This document shows, one piece after another, positions 9,003 to 16,863 of a stretch of DNA of 35,494 nucleotides. Below the pieces are notes generated by a model, which saw nothing but the letters and a program-made list of their open reading frames with translations, was not told the DNA's origin and ran no database searches. This stretch comes from Pseudomonas sp. GM78 (lineage in GTDB: Bacteria; Pseudomonadota; Gammaproteobacteria; Pseudomonadales; Pseudomonadaceae), in the NCBI RefSeq assembly GCF_000282475.1, contig NZ_AKJF01000030.1, forward strand, positions 1-35,494, given 5' to 3'. The position numbers were made by a program, and so were the translations under genes. Each line of letters starts with the position of its first letter. Within the stretch, counting starts at the first letter, position 1.

Positions 9003-10583
9003 CTACAAAGCTGAATCACTCACCTCCCCATCCACCAACCGCCGAATCCCCAGCGGATTGCCATTCTGCAAAGCCTCGGGCAACAACGCATCCGGATAAT
9101 TCTGGAAGCACACCGGGCGCAGGAAGCGGTCGATGGCCAAGGTGCCGACCGACGTGCCCCGCGAGTCGGACGTCGCCGGATACGGCCCGCCATGCACCAT
9201 CGCGTCGCACACCTCGACACCAGTCGGGTAGCCATTGAGCAGAATCCGCCCGACCTTTTCCTGCAACATCTCCGCCAGCCAGCGGTACTCCAGCAACTCG
9301 TCAGCCTCGCCGATCAAGGTCGCCGTCAACTGCCCGCGCAGGCCCTGCAGCGCCGCCGCCAACTGCGCGCGGTCCTCGACTTCGATGACGATGGTGGTCG
9401 GCCCGAACACTTCTTCCTGAAGCAGTTCATCACCCTTGAGCAACAGGCTGACATCGGCCTTGAACACTTGCGGCTGTGCCTGGTTACCCTGCTGCGGCTT
9501 GCCCGCCAGATGGCTCAGGCCCGGATGTTCGTGCAGTTCACCCAGGCCTCGGCTGTAGCTGGCCAGCGCCGGGGCATTGAGCATGGTTTGCGCAGGTTGC
9601 TGGTTCATGCTCGCGCAAAAGGTTTCGAGAAAGCTGCTGAACTGCGGTGAGCGCAGGCCGATGACCAGGCCCGGGTTGGTGCAGAACTGCCCGCACCCCA
9701 GGGTCACGGAACCGGCGAGCTGCGCCGCGATCTGTTCACCGCGCACGGCCAGCGCCTCGGGCAGCAGGAACACCGGGTTGATGCTCGACATCTCGGCGAA
9801 CACCGGGATCGGCTGGGGCCGGCTCGCGGCGATGTGGCTCAGGGCATTGCCACCTTTGAGCGAGCCGGTGAAACCCACCGCCTGGATCGCCGGGTGCTTG
9901 ACCAGCCACTCACCGACACCAGCGCCATAAATCATGTTGAACACCCCGGCCGGCATTTCTGTACGCTCGGCGGCGCGGATGATGGCGTCCGCCACCCATT
10001 CGGCGGTTGCCATGTGCCCGCTGTGGGCCTTGAACACCACCGGGCACCCGGCGGCCAGGGCCGAGGCGGTATCGCCGCCGGCCGTGGAAAATGCCAACGG
10101 AAAGTTGCTCGCGCCGAACACCGCCACCGGCCCCAGGGCGATGCGGTACTGCCGCAGATCCGGGCGCGGCAATGGCTGGCGCTCCGGCAACGCGCGGTCG
10201 ATGCGTGCGCCATAGAAATCACCGCGACGCAGCACCTTGGCGAACAAGCGCAACTGGCCGCTGGTGCGACCGCGTTCACCCTGGATACGCCCGGCGGGCA
10301 ACGCGGTTTCGCGGCACACGGTGGCGACGAAGTCATCGCCCAGCGCATCGATTTCATCGGCGATGGCATCGAGGAACGTCGCGCGTTTTTCCGCGCTCAG
10401 GCTGCGGTAGATCGGGTACGCCGCCGCGGCGGCATTGGCGGCAGCGTCCACTTCGGCTTCGGATGCCTGGAGGAAGGTGCAGGGCAATGGTTCCCCGGTG
10501 GTCGCATCGAGACTTTGCAGTTGCAAGGTGCCGTTGGCGCTGCGGCCGCCGCCGATGTAGTTGTGTCCAAGTGGCAATGTCAT
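9003..10583 (-). CDS. Alpha-ketoglutarate semialdehyde dehydrogenase (2,5-dioxovalerate dehydrogenase)
   Basis: This 526-residue aldehyde dehydrogenase carries the oxyanion Asn160 (GASNFP), general base Glu264 (FAEMSSINP) and nucleophile Cys301 (CGQFCTNPG). The EMSSINPVF and GQFCTNPG signatures are those of the NAD(P)-dependent KGSA dehydrogenase group used in non-phosphorylating sugar-acid pathways. It oxidises alpha-ketoglutarate semialdehyde to alpha-ketoglutarate, the last step before the TCA cycle. Start MTLPLGHNYIGG is preceded by AAGGAAA; a longer frame to 10643 would overlap the preceding gene's 3' end and has no ribosome site. It is the third gene of the lyxonate operon, 19 bp after the FAH-family gene. 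Function is well supported by motifs and by operon order. Confidence 0.9.
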   Translation of the reverse strand: MTLPLGHNYIGGGRSANGTLQLQSLDATTGEPLPCTFLQASEAEVDAAANAAAAAYPIYRSLSAEKRATFLDAIADEIDALGDDFVATVCRETALPAGRIQGERGRTSGQLRLFAKVLRRGDFYGARIDRALPERQPLPRPDLRQYRIALGPVAVFGASNFPLAFSTAGGDTASALAAGCPVVFKAHSGHMATAEWVADAIIRAAERTEMPAGVFNMIYGAGVGEWLVKHPAIQAVGFTGSLKGGNALSHIAASRPQPIPVFAEMSSINPVFLLPEALAVRGEQIAAQLAGSVTLGCGQFCTNPGLVIGLRSPQFSSFLETFCASMNQQPAQTMLNAPALASYSRGLGELHEHPGLSHLAGKPQQGNQAQPQVFKADVSLLLKGDELLQEEVFGPTTIVIEVEDRAQLAAALQGLRGQLTATLIGEADELLEYRWLAEMLQEKVGRILLNGYPTGVEVCDAMVHGGPYPATSDSRGTSVGTLAIDRFLRPVCFQNYPDALLPEALQNGNPLGIRRLVDGEVSDSAL

Positions 10584-10602
10584 GAGGGTTTCCTTAGCTG
10601 GC

Positions 10603-11598
10603 TCACAGCGTCCGCACCTGACCGATGGGCAACGGCTGGGCACTTTCGCCGATGCCGTTCACCAGTGGCGCACCGAACTCTTCCAGGCTGATCTGGAAGC
10701 GATCCCCCGGCTGGGTCTTCACGCCATCGGCAAACGACAGCGTGGCGGTACCGAAGTAGTGCACATGAACATCACCGGGCCGCAAGAACTGCGCGTACTT
10801 GAAGTGGTGGAACTCGAGGTTGGCCAGGCTGTGGCACATGTTGTCCTCGCCGCTGAGAAACTCCTTCTCCCAGATCGTTTCGCCATTGCGCTTGATGCGG
10901 CTGGTGCCCACCAGGTGCCGGGGCAATTCACCGACGCGCAGCTCCGGCCCATACGCGCAGCAGCGCAGTTTCGAGTGGGCCAGGTACAGGTAGTTTCGCC
11001 GCTCCATGACATGGTCGGAGAACTCATTGCCCAAGGCATAACCGACGCGATACGGCTGGCCGTCGTCGCCGATCACGTAGAGTCCGGTCAGCTCCGGTTC
11101 TTCACCGGCGTCTTCGGCAAAGGGTGGCACCGGGAAGTCCGCGCCGGGGCGCACGACGATGCTGCCGTCGCCCTTGTAGAACCATTCCGGCTGCGCACCG
11201 ACCTGCCCGGCCGCTGGCTTGCCGCCCTCCAGGCCCCATTTGAACATGCGCATGGTGTCGGTCATGCCGGCTTCGACGGCGCCCTCCTGCTGGTGCATTT
11301 TGTCCCGCGTCGAAGCGCTGCCCAGGTGGGTCAGGCCGGTGCCGCTGATCAGGCAATGGGCCGGGTCTTCGTGGTCCAGCGGGGGCAGGACCTGGCCCTG
11401 CTGCAACAACTGTGCGTAGTCCGGGCCCGGCTCGGTGCCGCGTAAGGCGACTTCTTCTTGCAGGCTGCGCTGGGTGCGGATCGCCGCGAGTGCCAGTTCG
11501 CGGGTGTTGCGGGTGCCCTTGAGCACCTGGACTTGTGCCCCGTCGACGAGCCCGACCTGGCGTTCACCGGCAGTGTTTTCGAATTGAATCAGGCGCAT
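10603..11598 (-). CDS. FAH-family 2-keto-3-deoxy-L-lyxonate dehydratase (AraD1/GguC type)
   Basis: This 331-residue protein has the fumarylacetoacetate hydrolase fold, seen in the C-terminal block VGYALGNEFSDHVMER (185-200). It resembles the AraD1/GguC family, as I recall it. FAH-family dehydratases of this kind turn 2-keto-3-deoxy-pentonates into alpha-ketoglutarate semialdehyde. Placement between the lyxonate dehydratase (42-bp gap) and the semialdehyde dehydrogenase (19-bp gap) makes that the natural role. The start MRLIQFENT has a strong GGAGG ribosome site about six bases upstream. The exact stereochemistry of the substrate comes from the neighbouring dehydratase, not from this sequence alone. 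Confidence 0.82.
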   Translation of the reverse strand: MRLIQFENTAGERQVGLVDGAQVQVLKGTRNTRELALAAIRTQRSLQEEVALRGTEPGPDYAQLLQQGQVLPPLDHEDPAHCLISGTGLTHLGSASTRDKMHQQEGAVEAGMTDTMRMFKWGLEGGKPAAGQVGAQPEWFYKGDGSIVVRPGADFPVPPFAEDAGEEPELTGLYVIGDDGQPYRVGYALGNEFSDHVMERRNYLYLAHSKLRCCAYGPELRVGELPRHLVGTSRIKRNGETIWEKEFLSGEDNMCHSLANLEFHHFKYAQFLRPGDVHVHYFGTATLSFADGVKTQPGDRFQISLEEFGAPLVNGIGESAQPLPIGQVRTL

Positions 11599-11640
11599 GT
11601 CGCCCTCCGGAAAGTCGTGGATAAGTGGCTCACCACAGGG

Positions 11641-12816
11641 TCACTCGATGATGTTGAAGTCGCTCAGGTACTCATCGGAGATTTCCAGGCCCAGGCCCGG
11701 TTTGTTGTCGTCGAGCTGGATGTAGCCGTTGACCGGTTGCGGCTCGCCCTTGAACACGTAGTAGAAGAGTTCGTTGCCGACCTCGACGTCGAACACCGGG
11801 AAGAACTCGGCCATCGGCGAGGCGGTGGTGGACATGGTCAGGTGGTAGTTGTGCATCTGCCCGGCGTGGGGGATGACAGGCACTGACCAGGCCTCGGCCA
11901 TGGCGTTGATCTTGCGCGCGGCGGTGATGCCGCCGACGCGGTTGGTGTCGTACTGGATCACGTCGACAGCGCGACGTTCGAGCAGGTCCTTGAAGCCGTA
12001 GGAGGTGAACTCGTGCTCGCCACCGGAGATCGGCATGATCCCCATTTTTTTCAGCTCGATGTAACCCTCGATGTCGTCGGCGATCACTGGCTCTTCCAGC
12101 CAGCGCGGCTCGAATTCGGCCAGCTTGGGCAACATGCGCCGGGCATATTCGAGGGTCCAGCCCATGTAGCATTCGAGCATGATGTCGACGTCGGGGCCGG
12201 CCAGGTTACGCAAGGCGCGCACTTGTTCGATGTTCTTGCGCATGCCCGCCGGGCCGTCTTTGGGACCGTAGCCGAAGCGCATTTTCAGCGCGGTGAAGCC
12301 CTGGTTCAGATAGCCCTGGGCTTCTTCGAGGAACAGGTCGAGGTTGTCGTTGGCGTAGAGCTTGGAGGCGTAGGTCCAGATCTTCTCCTTGGTACGGCCG
12401 CCGAGCAGTTTGAACACCGGCTTGTTGACCGCCTTGCCCATGATGTCCCAGATGGCGATGTCGATCGCCGAGATGGCCGCCATGCCGATGCCTTTGCGCC
12501 CCCAGGCGTGGCTCTGGCGGTACATTTTCTGCCAGATGTATTCGTTGTCGAACGGGTCTTCGCCAATCGCGATAGGGGCCAGGTAAGTGTCGATGATTTC
12601 CTTGGCCACCCGCGGCGCCAGGGCGCAGTTGCCGATGCCGACAAGGCCGTTGTCGGTCTCGACTTCCACCACCAGCCAGCCGTGGAAACGGAACGAGCCC
12701 ATGGCGTCGCCGCGCTCGAACAGGATGTCGCTGGCGTTGGTGCAGAAGTGCGCCTGAGGTGGGACGACTTTGCCTTTCCACTCGAAAACGCGGGTACGGA
12801 TCGCTTTGATTTTCAT
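11641..12816 (-). CDS. lyxD: L-lyxonate dehydratase (enolase superfamily)
   Basis: The 391-residue protein is a mandelate-racemase-type enolase-superfamily enzyme. Visible residues are a KxR motif (Lys178-Met-Arg180) at the second barrel strand, metal-ligand candidates Glu215, Glu241 and Glu267, Asp290 on strand six and His317 on strand seven. From memory, characterised L-lyxonate dehydratase (Labrenzia) uses Arg179 of a KxR motif and His316 with a His-Asp dyad; the near-identical positions strongly favour this isofunctional family over L-rhamnonate dehydratase. It removes water from L-lyxonate to give 2-keto-3-deoxy-L-lyxonate. Start [11 protein letters not shown] was chosen on family N-terminus, with AAGGAA upstream. 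It is first in a three-gene operon and preceded by a LysR-type box at 12961-12975. Activity on related pentonates or L-rhamnonate is possible. Confidence 0.85.
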   Translation of the reverse strand: MKIKAIRTRVFEWKGKVVPPQAHFCTNASDILFERGDAMGSFRFHGWLVVEVETDNGLVGIGNCALAPRVAKEIIDTYLAPIAIGEDPFDNEYIWQKMYRQSHAWGRKGIGMAAISAIDIAIWDIMGKAVNKPVFKLLGGRTKEKIWTYASKLYANDNLDLFLEEAQGYLNQGFTALKMRFGYGPKDGPAGMRKNIEQVRALRNLAGPDVDIMLECYMGWTLEYARRMLPKLAEFEPRWLEEPVIADDIEGYIELKKMGIMPISGGEHEFTSYGFKDLLERRAVDVIQYDTNRVGGITAARKINAMAEAWSVPVIPHAGQMHNYHLTMSTTASPMAEFFPVFDVEVGNELFYYVFKGEPQPVNGYIQLDDNKPGLGLEISDEYLSDFNIIE

Positions 12817-12909
12817 GAATACAGTTTCCTTGCGCTGCCGGCTTCTTGTCATTGTTGTGTCGCTGCCTGGAGCCGCTCAGGTGAGCGGTGCCAGGCATTC
12901 GATGGAGCG

Positions 12910-12975
12910 ACTGTAGCCAGCGCCCGGGGGCTGCGGATAATCACTTATGCGTATCCGGCGATAACCTGGGGTGAT
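12910..12975 (-). promoter_or_regulatory. Predicted LysR-controlled promoter of the lyxonate operon
   Basis: Read on the minus strand: the box ATCACCCCAGGTTAT (12975-12961), a 13-bp gap, the block TAAGTGATTATCCGC (12947-12933), and a -10-like TACAGT (12915-12910). The box is a T-N11-A dyad (ATN-A-CC...GG-N-TAT). The same three-part layout at the same spacing precedes the MFS operon (16567-16503) and the tripartite transporter operon (16728-16792). The start codon lies 94 bp beyond the -10-like hexamer. Confidence 0.65.
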
Positions 12976-13026
12976 GGCAGAAACGGGATATCTGCCAGGT
13001 CGGGTTATCAGCCGCGCCGCAAAAAA

Positions 13027-13118
13027 CTGTGGGAGCGGGCTTGCCCGCGATAGCGATCTGACAGTCACTTTCAACGTGTCTGTACTGGCGCCATCGCGGG
13101 CAAGCCCGCTCCCACAGG
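13027..13118. repeat. REP pair (REPIN), GGGCTTGCCCGC type
   Basis: CTGTGGGAGCGGGCTTGCCC at 13027 is mirrored by CGGGCAAGCCCGCTCCCACA ending at 13116. It separates the 3' end of the pdxA-like gene from the promoter of the lyxonate operon, consistent with two separate transcripts. Confidence 0.9.
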
Positions 13119-13145
13119 GGATTTATACAGTTTTCGAAATCGAGG

Positions 13146-14150
13146 TCAGTAGCTGTTGCCACCCATTCGGCAAGCAATCTCGAACGCCTGGCGCGTCGCA
13201 CCGACGTTGGCCTTGCCCTGCCCCGCGATGTCGAATGCGGTGCCATGGGCCGGGGTGGTGATCGGGATCGGCAAGCCGCCCTGCACCGTGACGCCACGGG
13301 AGAAGCCCATCAGCTTGATCGCGATCTGCCCCTGGTCGTGATACATCGTGACGACCGCGTCAAAGGCGCTGGCATCGCCCTGGACCTTGAGGAAAATCGT
13401 GTCGCCCGGGTACGGTCCTTCCGCCGCGATGCCCAGCGCCTGAGCCTTGCGCACCGCAGGGCCGATGATGTCCAGTTCCTCGCGACCGAACGAGCCGTTG
13501 TCGCCGTTGTGCGGGTTCAATCCGCAGACGCCGATGCGCGGTTTCTCCAGGCCATTGCGCTTCAACGCGGTGTCGATCAGTTGAATCGCTTCCACCACCC
13601 GCTCCTGGCTGAGCAGCCCCGAGACTTCGGCCAACGCCACGTGAGACGTCACCCGTGAAGTCCAAAGGTTGTCGAGCACGTTGAATTCGCAGAACGGCCC
13701 GTGGAAATCCAGCAGCTCGGCGAACCAGTGCAACTCATCGTTGTGGGCCATGCCGGCCATGTGCAGCGAAGTCTTGTTCAACGGCCCGAACAGCACCGCG
13801 TCGGTGGTCCCGGCCTCGGTCAGGCGCAGGGCGATTTCCAGGGTGTCGAGGCTGTAGCGACCGCCAATGACACTGGCCTCGCTGCGGGGAAATTCACCCA
13901 CAGTGTCACCGCGAAAATCGTAGAACAGCGGTGTGTCATCGTCGAACGACAGCTGCTCCAGCGACTCCACCCGGCGATAGGGAAACTCCACCCCGGCGAT
14001 GCGCATGCCGCGGCGCATTTCCGCTTCGTCGGCAATCAGGATCACGTTGGCCTGGCCGCGTACATCGGGCTCGCCGAGCAAGCGCGCGATCAGTTCCGGG
14101 CCGATGCCCGCCGGGTCACCCAGGACCATCGCGATGGTTGTCTTGTTCAT
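13146..14150 (-). CDS. PdxA-family 2-carboxy-L-lyxonate decarboxylase (predicted)
   Basis: This 334-residue PdxA-family protein keeps GDPAGIGPE at the N-terminus and three metal-binding His, His170 (VTSHVAL), His214 (NPHNGDNG) and His271 (MYHDQGQI), matching the spacing of E. coli PdxA. It is unlikely to be the vitamin B6 enzyme. It sits in a sugar-acid operon, its start overlaps the amidohydrolase stop by 4 bp (ATGA), and the promoter is shared with the lyxonate genes. In the L-ascorbate pathway described in Cupriavidus necator, a PdxA-family protein decarboxylates 2-carboxy-L-lyxonate to L-lyxonate using NAD catalytically, which fits this neighbourhood. The alternative, phospho-threonate or phospho-erythronate oxidation by PdxA2, normally needs a DUF1537 kinase, and none is present here. 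Confidence 0.8.
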   Translation of the reverse strand: MNKTTIAMVLGDPAGIGPELIARLLGEPDVRGQANVILIADEAEMRRGMRIAGVEFPYRRVESLEQLSFDDDTPLFYDFRGDTVGEFPRSEASVIGGRYSLDTLEIALRLTEAGTTDAVLFGPLNKTSLHMAGMAHNDELHWFAELLDFHGPFCEFNVLDNLWTSRVTSHVALAEVSGLLSQERVVEAIQLIDTALKRNGLEKPRIGVCGLNPHNGDNGSFGREELDIIGPAVRKAQALGIAAEGPYPGDTIFLKVQGDASAFDAVVTMYHDQGQIAIKLMGFSRGVTVQGGLPIPITTPAHGTAFDIAGQGKANVGATRQAFEIACRMGGNSY

Positions 14151-15103
14151 GCTTCACTCCTCAAGGATTCAGGCAGCGCCCGGTCAATGGCGCAAGGTTC
14201 GCAGCGATAGATTCGCTGCGCGTTGCTGTAGAACAGTCGCTCCTGATCGGCCAGTGGCAGATCGGCGACGATGAATTTGAAACCGCTGTAGATGTCGTCG
14301 AACGAGCCACACAGGCTGTCCACCGGGAAATTGCTGGCAAACATCGCTCGCCTGGTGCCGAACATCGCGATGATTTCGCGCACGATCCAGGCGTTGTCGA
14401 TGGCACGCCACGCCCGGCCCGCCTGGCCCAGGCCGGAGATCTTGACCTGCACGTTCGGCCACTGCGCCAACCGCGCCATCGCCGCTCGCCACCCCGCCAA
14501 ACCTTCGGCGCTGCGGTCGTTGGGCAACCCGGCGTGATTGAGAATCAGGGTGATGCCGGGGAAGTCCCGGGCCAGCCGTTCGGCCTCGGGCAGGTTCCAC
14601 CAGGGGGTCTGCAAGTCAAAGTGCAGGCCCAGCCCCTCCAGCGCGGCGTAACTGCGCCGCCAGTGCTCGTCGCTCATCAGGCTGCGCACCCGCCCGAACT
14701 GTTCGGGTGACGTCGGCCCGCCGGGTTTGTGCCGCACGCTGCGCACGCACTTGTAGCTGGCCTGCTCGGCCAGCACCGCGATGGCGTCCGGGTGGTCGAG
14801 CCAGGCTTGCGCGACGATCGCATTGGGTACCCCGTAACGGGCGGCCAGTTGCTCGATGAAACGGGTTTCGCCAATCGGGTCCTGGGGGTTCCATTCGGTC
14901 TCGACATACACCGTTTGCACCACCCGATGTTCACCGGCATCGGCGAAGTAATCCTCGGGAAAATAGCGGCGCTTGATCGCGGTGTAATCGCCGTAGCGAA
15001 ACGCAATATTGGCTTCGGGCGCCAGCCACGGATGGTCATTGACCGTTGGGTCCCAGAAGTGATGATGGGCATCGATGATCGGTCCATTCCAACGCTCAGC
15101 CAT
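14147..15103 (-). CDS. Amidohydrolase-superfamily lactonase, predicted 2-carboxy-L-lyxonolactone hydrolase
   Basis: A 318-residue COG3618-type amidohydrolase. The N-terminal metal site is DAHHHFWD (His13-x-His15), with further conserved blocks LNHAG and SNFPVDS late in the barrel. Relatives hydrolyse sugar lactones such as L-fucono- and L-rhamnono-lactone. L-lyxonate has the same configuration at C2-C4 as L-rhamnonate, so a lyxono-type lactone is plausible. In the ascorbate pathway of Cupriavidus an amidohydrolase opens 2-carboxy-L-lyxonolactone just before the PdxA step, the same order as here. Start MAERWNGPIID overlaps the transporter's end by 8 bp, and its stop overlaps the pdxA-like start, so all three are translationally coupled. 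The longer frame to 15193 lies inside the transporter gene and is rejected. Confidence 0.78.
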   Translation of the reverse strand: MAERWNGPIIDAHHHFWDPTVNDHPWLAPEANIAFRYGDYTAIKRRYFPEDYFADAGEHRVVQTVYVETEWNPQDPIGETRFIEQLAARYGVPNAIVAQAWLDHPDAIAVLAEQASYKCVRSVRHKPGGPTSPEQFGRVRSLMSDEHWRRSYAALEGLGLHFDLQTPWWNLPEAERLARDFPGITLILNHAGLPNDRSAEGLAGWRAAMARLAQWPNVQVKISGLGQAGRAWRAIDNAWIVREIIAMFGTRRAMFASNFPVDSLCGSFDDIYSGFKFIVADLPLADQERLFYSNAQRIYRCEPCAIDRALPESLRSEA

Positions 15104-16436
15104 AACGCACCTCGTCGAGACTGATGAACAACGTCGCCAGTACAAACACTGCCGAGCACGCGGCAAAGAACCCGAGCACAGGGGCGAAGCCACCGCTCAT
15201 TTGCAGGATCACCCCCACCAGGATCGGCACCGCGATACCGCCGGTGCTACCGGCCATGTTCATCACACCGCCGATCAAACCGACCCGCGCCGGTGCTGCC
15301 AGCAACGCCGGGAAGCTCCAGTAGAGGCTGCCCCACATCAGGAAAAACGCGGTCATGGCCAACAGCGCCACGGCCGCAAAAGGATCGCTCAGGGTCGGCA
15401 ACAACAGGAACGCGCCGAGGGCCACCAGGCCGGAAAACGCCAGCAGGCTCTTGACCGCCACCCCGCGACGCACGCCCTTGCGGATCAAGCCATCGCAAAG
15501 GAAACCACCGGTCAACGAACCCAGTGCGCCGCAGACGAAAATCACGAAGGTCGCCGCGCCAATGCCCTTGATATCAAAGCCCCGGGCTTGCGCCAGATAG
15601 CTCGGCCCCCAGGTCAGCAGGCCGAAATACACCATCGCCCAACTGGCACGACCGATCAGCAAGCCGCTCAGGGAACGGGCGGCGATGCCCAGGCCCTTGA
15701 CCGGTGCCCGGGCGGCTTCAGCGGCCGGCGTGGCGCGCCCGGCGTTGATCTTCGCCAGCTCCAGGGCATTGACCTGCGGGTGAGCGTTCGGGTCATCCCG
15801 CAGATAACGCCGCGCCAGCCAGGCCAGCAACAGGGTCGCCACACCGGCGATCACGAAGGCCAGGCGCCAGGAGTCCAGCGACGCAATCAGGTAGGCAATA
15901 ATCAACCCGCCGAGCGCCACACCCAACGGGCTGCCGCTGTCCATCAACACCGCACCGCGACTGCGTTCGCTGGGTGCCAGCCATGAGGAGATCAGCTTGC
16001 CGCCAGACGGAAACAGCGGCGCTTCCGAGGCCCCCAGGGCCACGCGGGCAAACAACAAAGACAGGCCGCCCGTGGCGAACGCCGCCAGCACCTGGAACGT
16101 GCCCCACAACCCCGTGGACCAACTGATGACCCGATGCGGTCCGAAGCGATCGATCAACCAGCCGCCAGGAATCTGCAACAGTGCGTAGGCCCAGAAGAAG
16201 CTGCTGAGGATCAGGCCCTGCATGCTCGGGGTGAGGGAAAACTCATGGGCGATGGTCGGCATGGCGATGGACAGCGATACCCGATCGATCAGGTTGACCA
16301 TGGTCAGCGCAAAGATGATCGCGAAGATCCGCCAACGCACGTTGCTGGCCTTGGCAGTACCCGCTTGGGGCATTGCCGCGGCGGCGGTCGGAGCACCTGC
16401 GCCAGGCAGATGCAGGGAAGCACTGGGACGAGCCAT
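15096..16436 (-). CDS. MFS transporter, sugar-acid (anion:cation symporter) type
   Basis: This 446-residue protein has about 12 membrane segments. The first helix pair, MVNLIDRVSLSIAMPTIAHEF, and the WLIDRFGPHRVISWST loop resemble the ACS family of glucarate, galactarate and tartrate symporters. The N-terminal 30 residues are a polar, Ala/Pro-rich cytoplasmic tail. The start at MARPSASLHL has GAGGT about eight bases upstream. It is first in the operon with the amidohydrolase and PdxA-like genes and carries its own LysR-type promoter. It probably imports an acid feeding that pathway (2,3-diketogulonate, a lyxonolactone derivative or lyxonate); which one cannot be read from sequence. A second, unrelated transporter is encoded divergently under a matching promoter. 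Confidence 0.87.
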   Translation of the reverse strand: MARPSASLHLPGAGAPTAAAAMPQAGTAKASNVRWRIFAIIFALTMVNLIDRVSLSIAMPTIAHEFSLTPSMQGLILSSFFWAYALLQIPGGWLIDRFGPHRVISWSTGLWGTFQVLAAFATGGLSLLFARVALGASEAPLFPSGGKLISSWLAPSERSRGAVLMDSGSPLGVALGGLIIAYLIASLDSWRLAFVIAGVATLLLAWLARRYLRDDPNAHPQVNALELAKINAGRATPAAEAARAPVKGLGIAARSLSGLLIGRASWAMVYFGLLTWGPSYLAQARGFDIKGIGAATFVIFVCGALGSLTGGFLCDGLIRKGVRRGVAVKSLLAFSGLVALGAFLLLPTLSDPFAAVALLAMTAFFLMWGSLYWSFPALLAAPARVGLIGGVMNMAGSTGGIAVPILVGVILQMSGGFAPVLGFFAACSAVFVLATLFISLDEVRYG

Positions 16437-16502
16437 GGTGCGTACCTCGTTTTTTTATTGTTGTGGTTGCAAGCGCGTCGCTTCGTGGCGACCTGTGTGG
16501 GC

Positions 16503-16567
16503 ACTATCGAAGGCCCGGTGATAACCGTCTAATCAAAACTTGAAATCAGGTGATAGCTTCGGGTTAT
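16503..16567 (-). promoter_or_regulatory. Predicted LysR-controlled promoter of the MFS-amidohydrolase-pdxA operon
   Basis: On the minus strand: box ATAACCCGAAGCTAT (16567-16553), a 13-bp gap, block GTTTTGATTAGACGG (16539-16525), then -10-like GATAGT (16508-16503), 17 bp after TAGACG. The block differs from that of the divergent promoter (GTTTTGACTAGACGC) at only two of 15 positions, at identical distance from the box. Confidence 0.72.
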
Positions 16568-16614
16568 GGCATGCCCCGCTTTCAATGGGCTTTCAACGTC
16601 GGCACGCATTTCTT

Positions 16615-16717
16615 CTGTAGGAGCGAGCCAGCTCGCGATGGTCGTCAACGAAAACCCGTGTTTCCTGAATAAACGTGGCGCCCTCGAGCCCATCGCGAGC
16701 AGGCTCGCTCCTACAGG
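16615..16717. repeat. REP pair (REPIN), GAGCNRGCTCGC type, in a divergent promoter region
   Basis: CTGTAGGAGCGAGCCAGCTC at 16615 is mirrored by GCGAGCAGGCTCGCTCCTAC ending at 16715. The outer arms read GTAGGAGC instead of GTGGGAGC, changed on both sides. Unlike the other REP pairs, which lie at gene 3' ends, this one lies between the operators of two divergent promoters. Confidence 0.88.
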
Positions 16718-16727
16718 AGTCCGAGCT

Positions 16728-16792
16728 ATAACCCCAGGCTATCGGTGTATGTATTGTTTTGACTAGACGCGGCGGCGGCGCCTTCCCACACT
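16728..16792 (+). promoter_or_regulatory. Predicted LysR-controlled promoter of the tripartite transporter operon
   Basis: Box ATAACCCCAGGCTAT (16728-16742) is a T-N11-A dyad (ATA-N-CC-NNN-GG-N-TAT). The block GTTTTGACTAGACGC follows 13 bp later (16756-16770), then -10-like CACACT (16787-16792), 17 bp after TAGACG. In LysR systems the distal dyad is usually the recognition site and the block near -35 the activation site, which fits this spacing. The start codon lies 72 bp beyond the hexamer. Confidence 0.72.
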
Positions 16793-16863
16793 CTGGCCAG
16801 GCTTGCAGCTTTCGAACGCCAACAAGTCACTCATAACAACTACAAAAACGAGGCTCTTCCATC

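Noticed and set aside
11641-12816. L-rhamnonate dehydratase
   Set aside because: The fold is related, but the KxR motif and catalytic His position match L-lyxonate dehydratase, and the next genes encode the pentonate route to alpha-ketoglutarate rather than an aldolase route.
13146-14150. Housekeeping PdxA of vitamin B6 synthesis
   Set aside because: Pseudomonas pdxA normally sits beside ksgA and surA; here the gene is translationally coupled to a sugar-lactone type amidohydrolase and an acid transporter.
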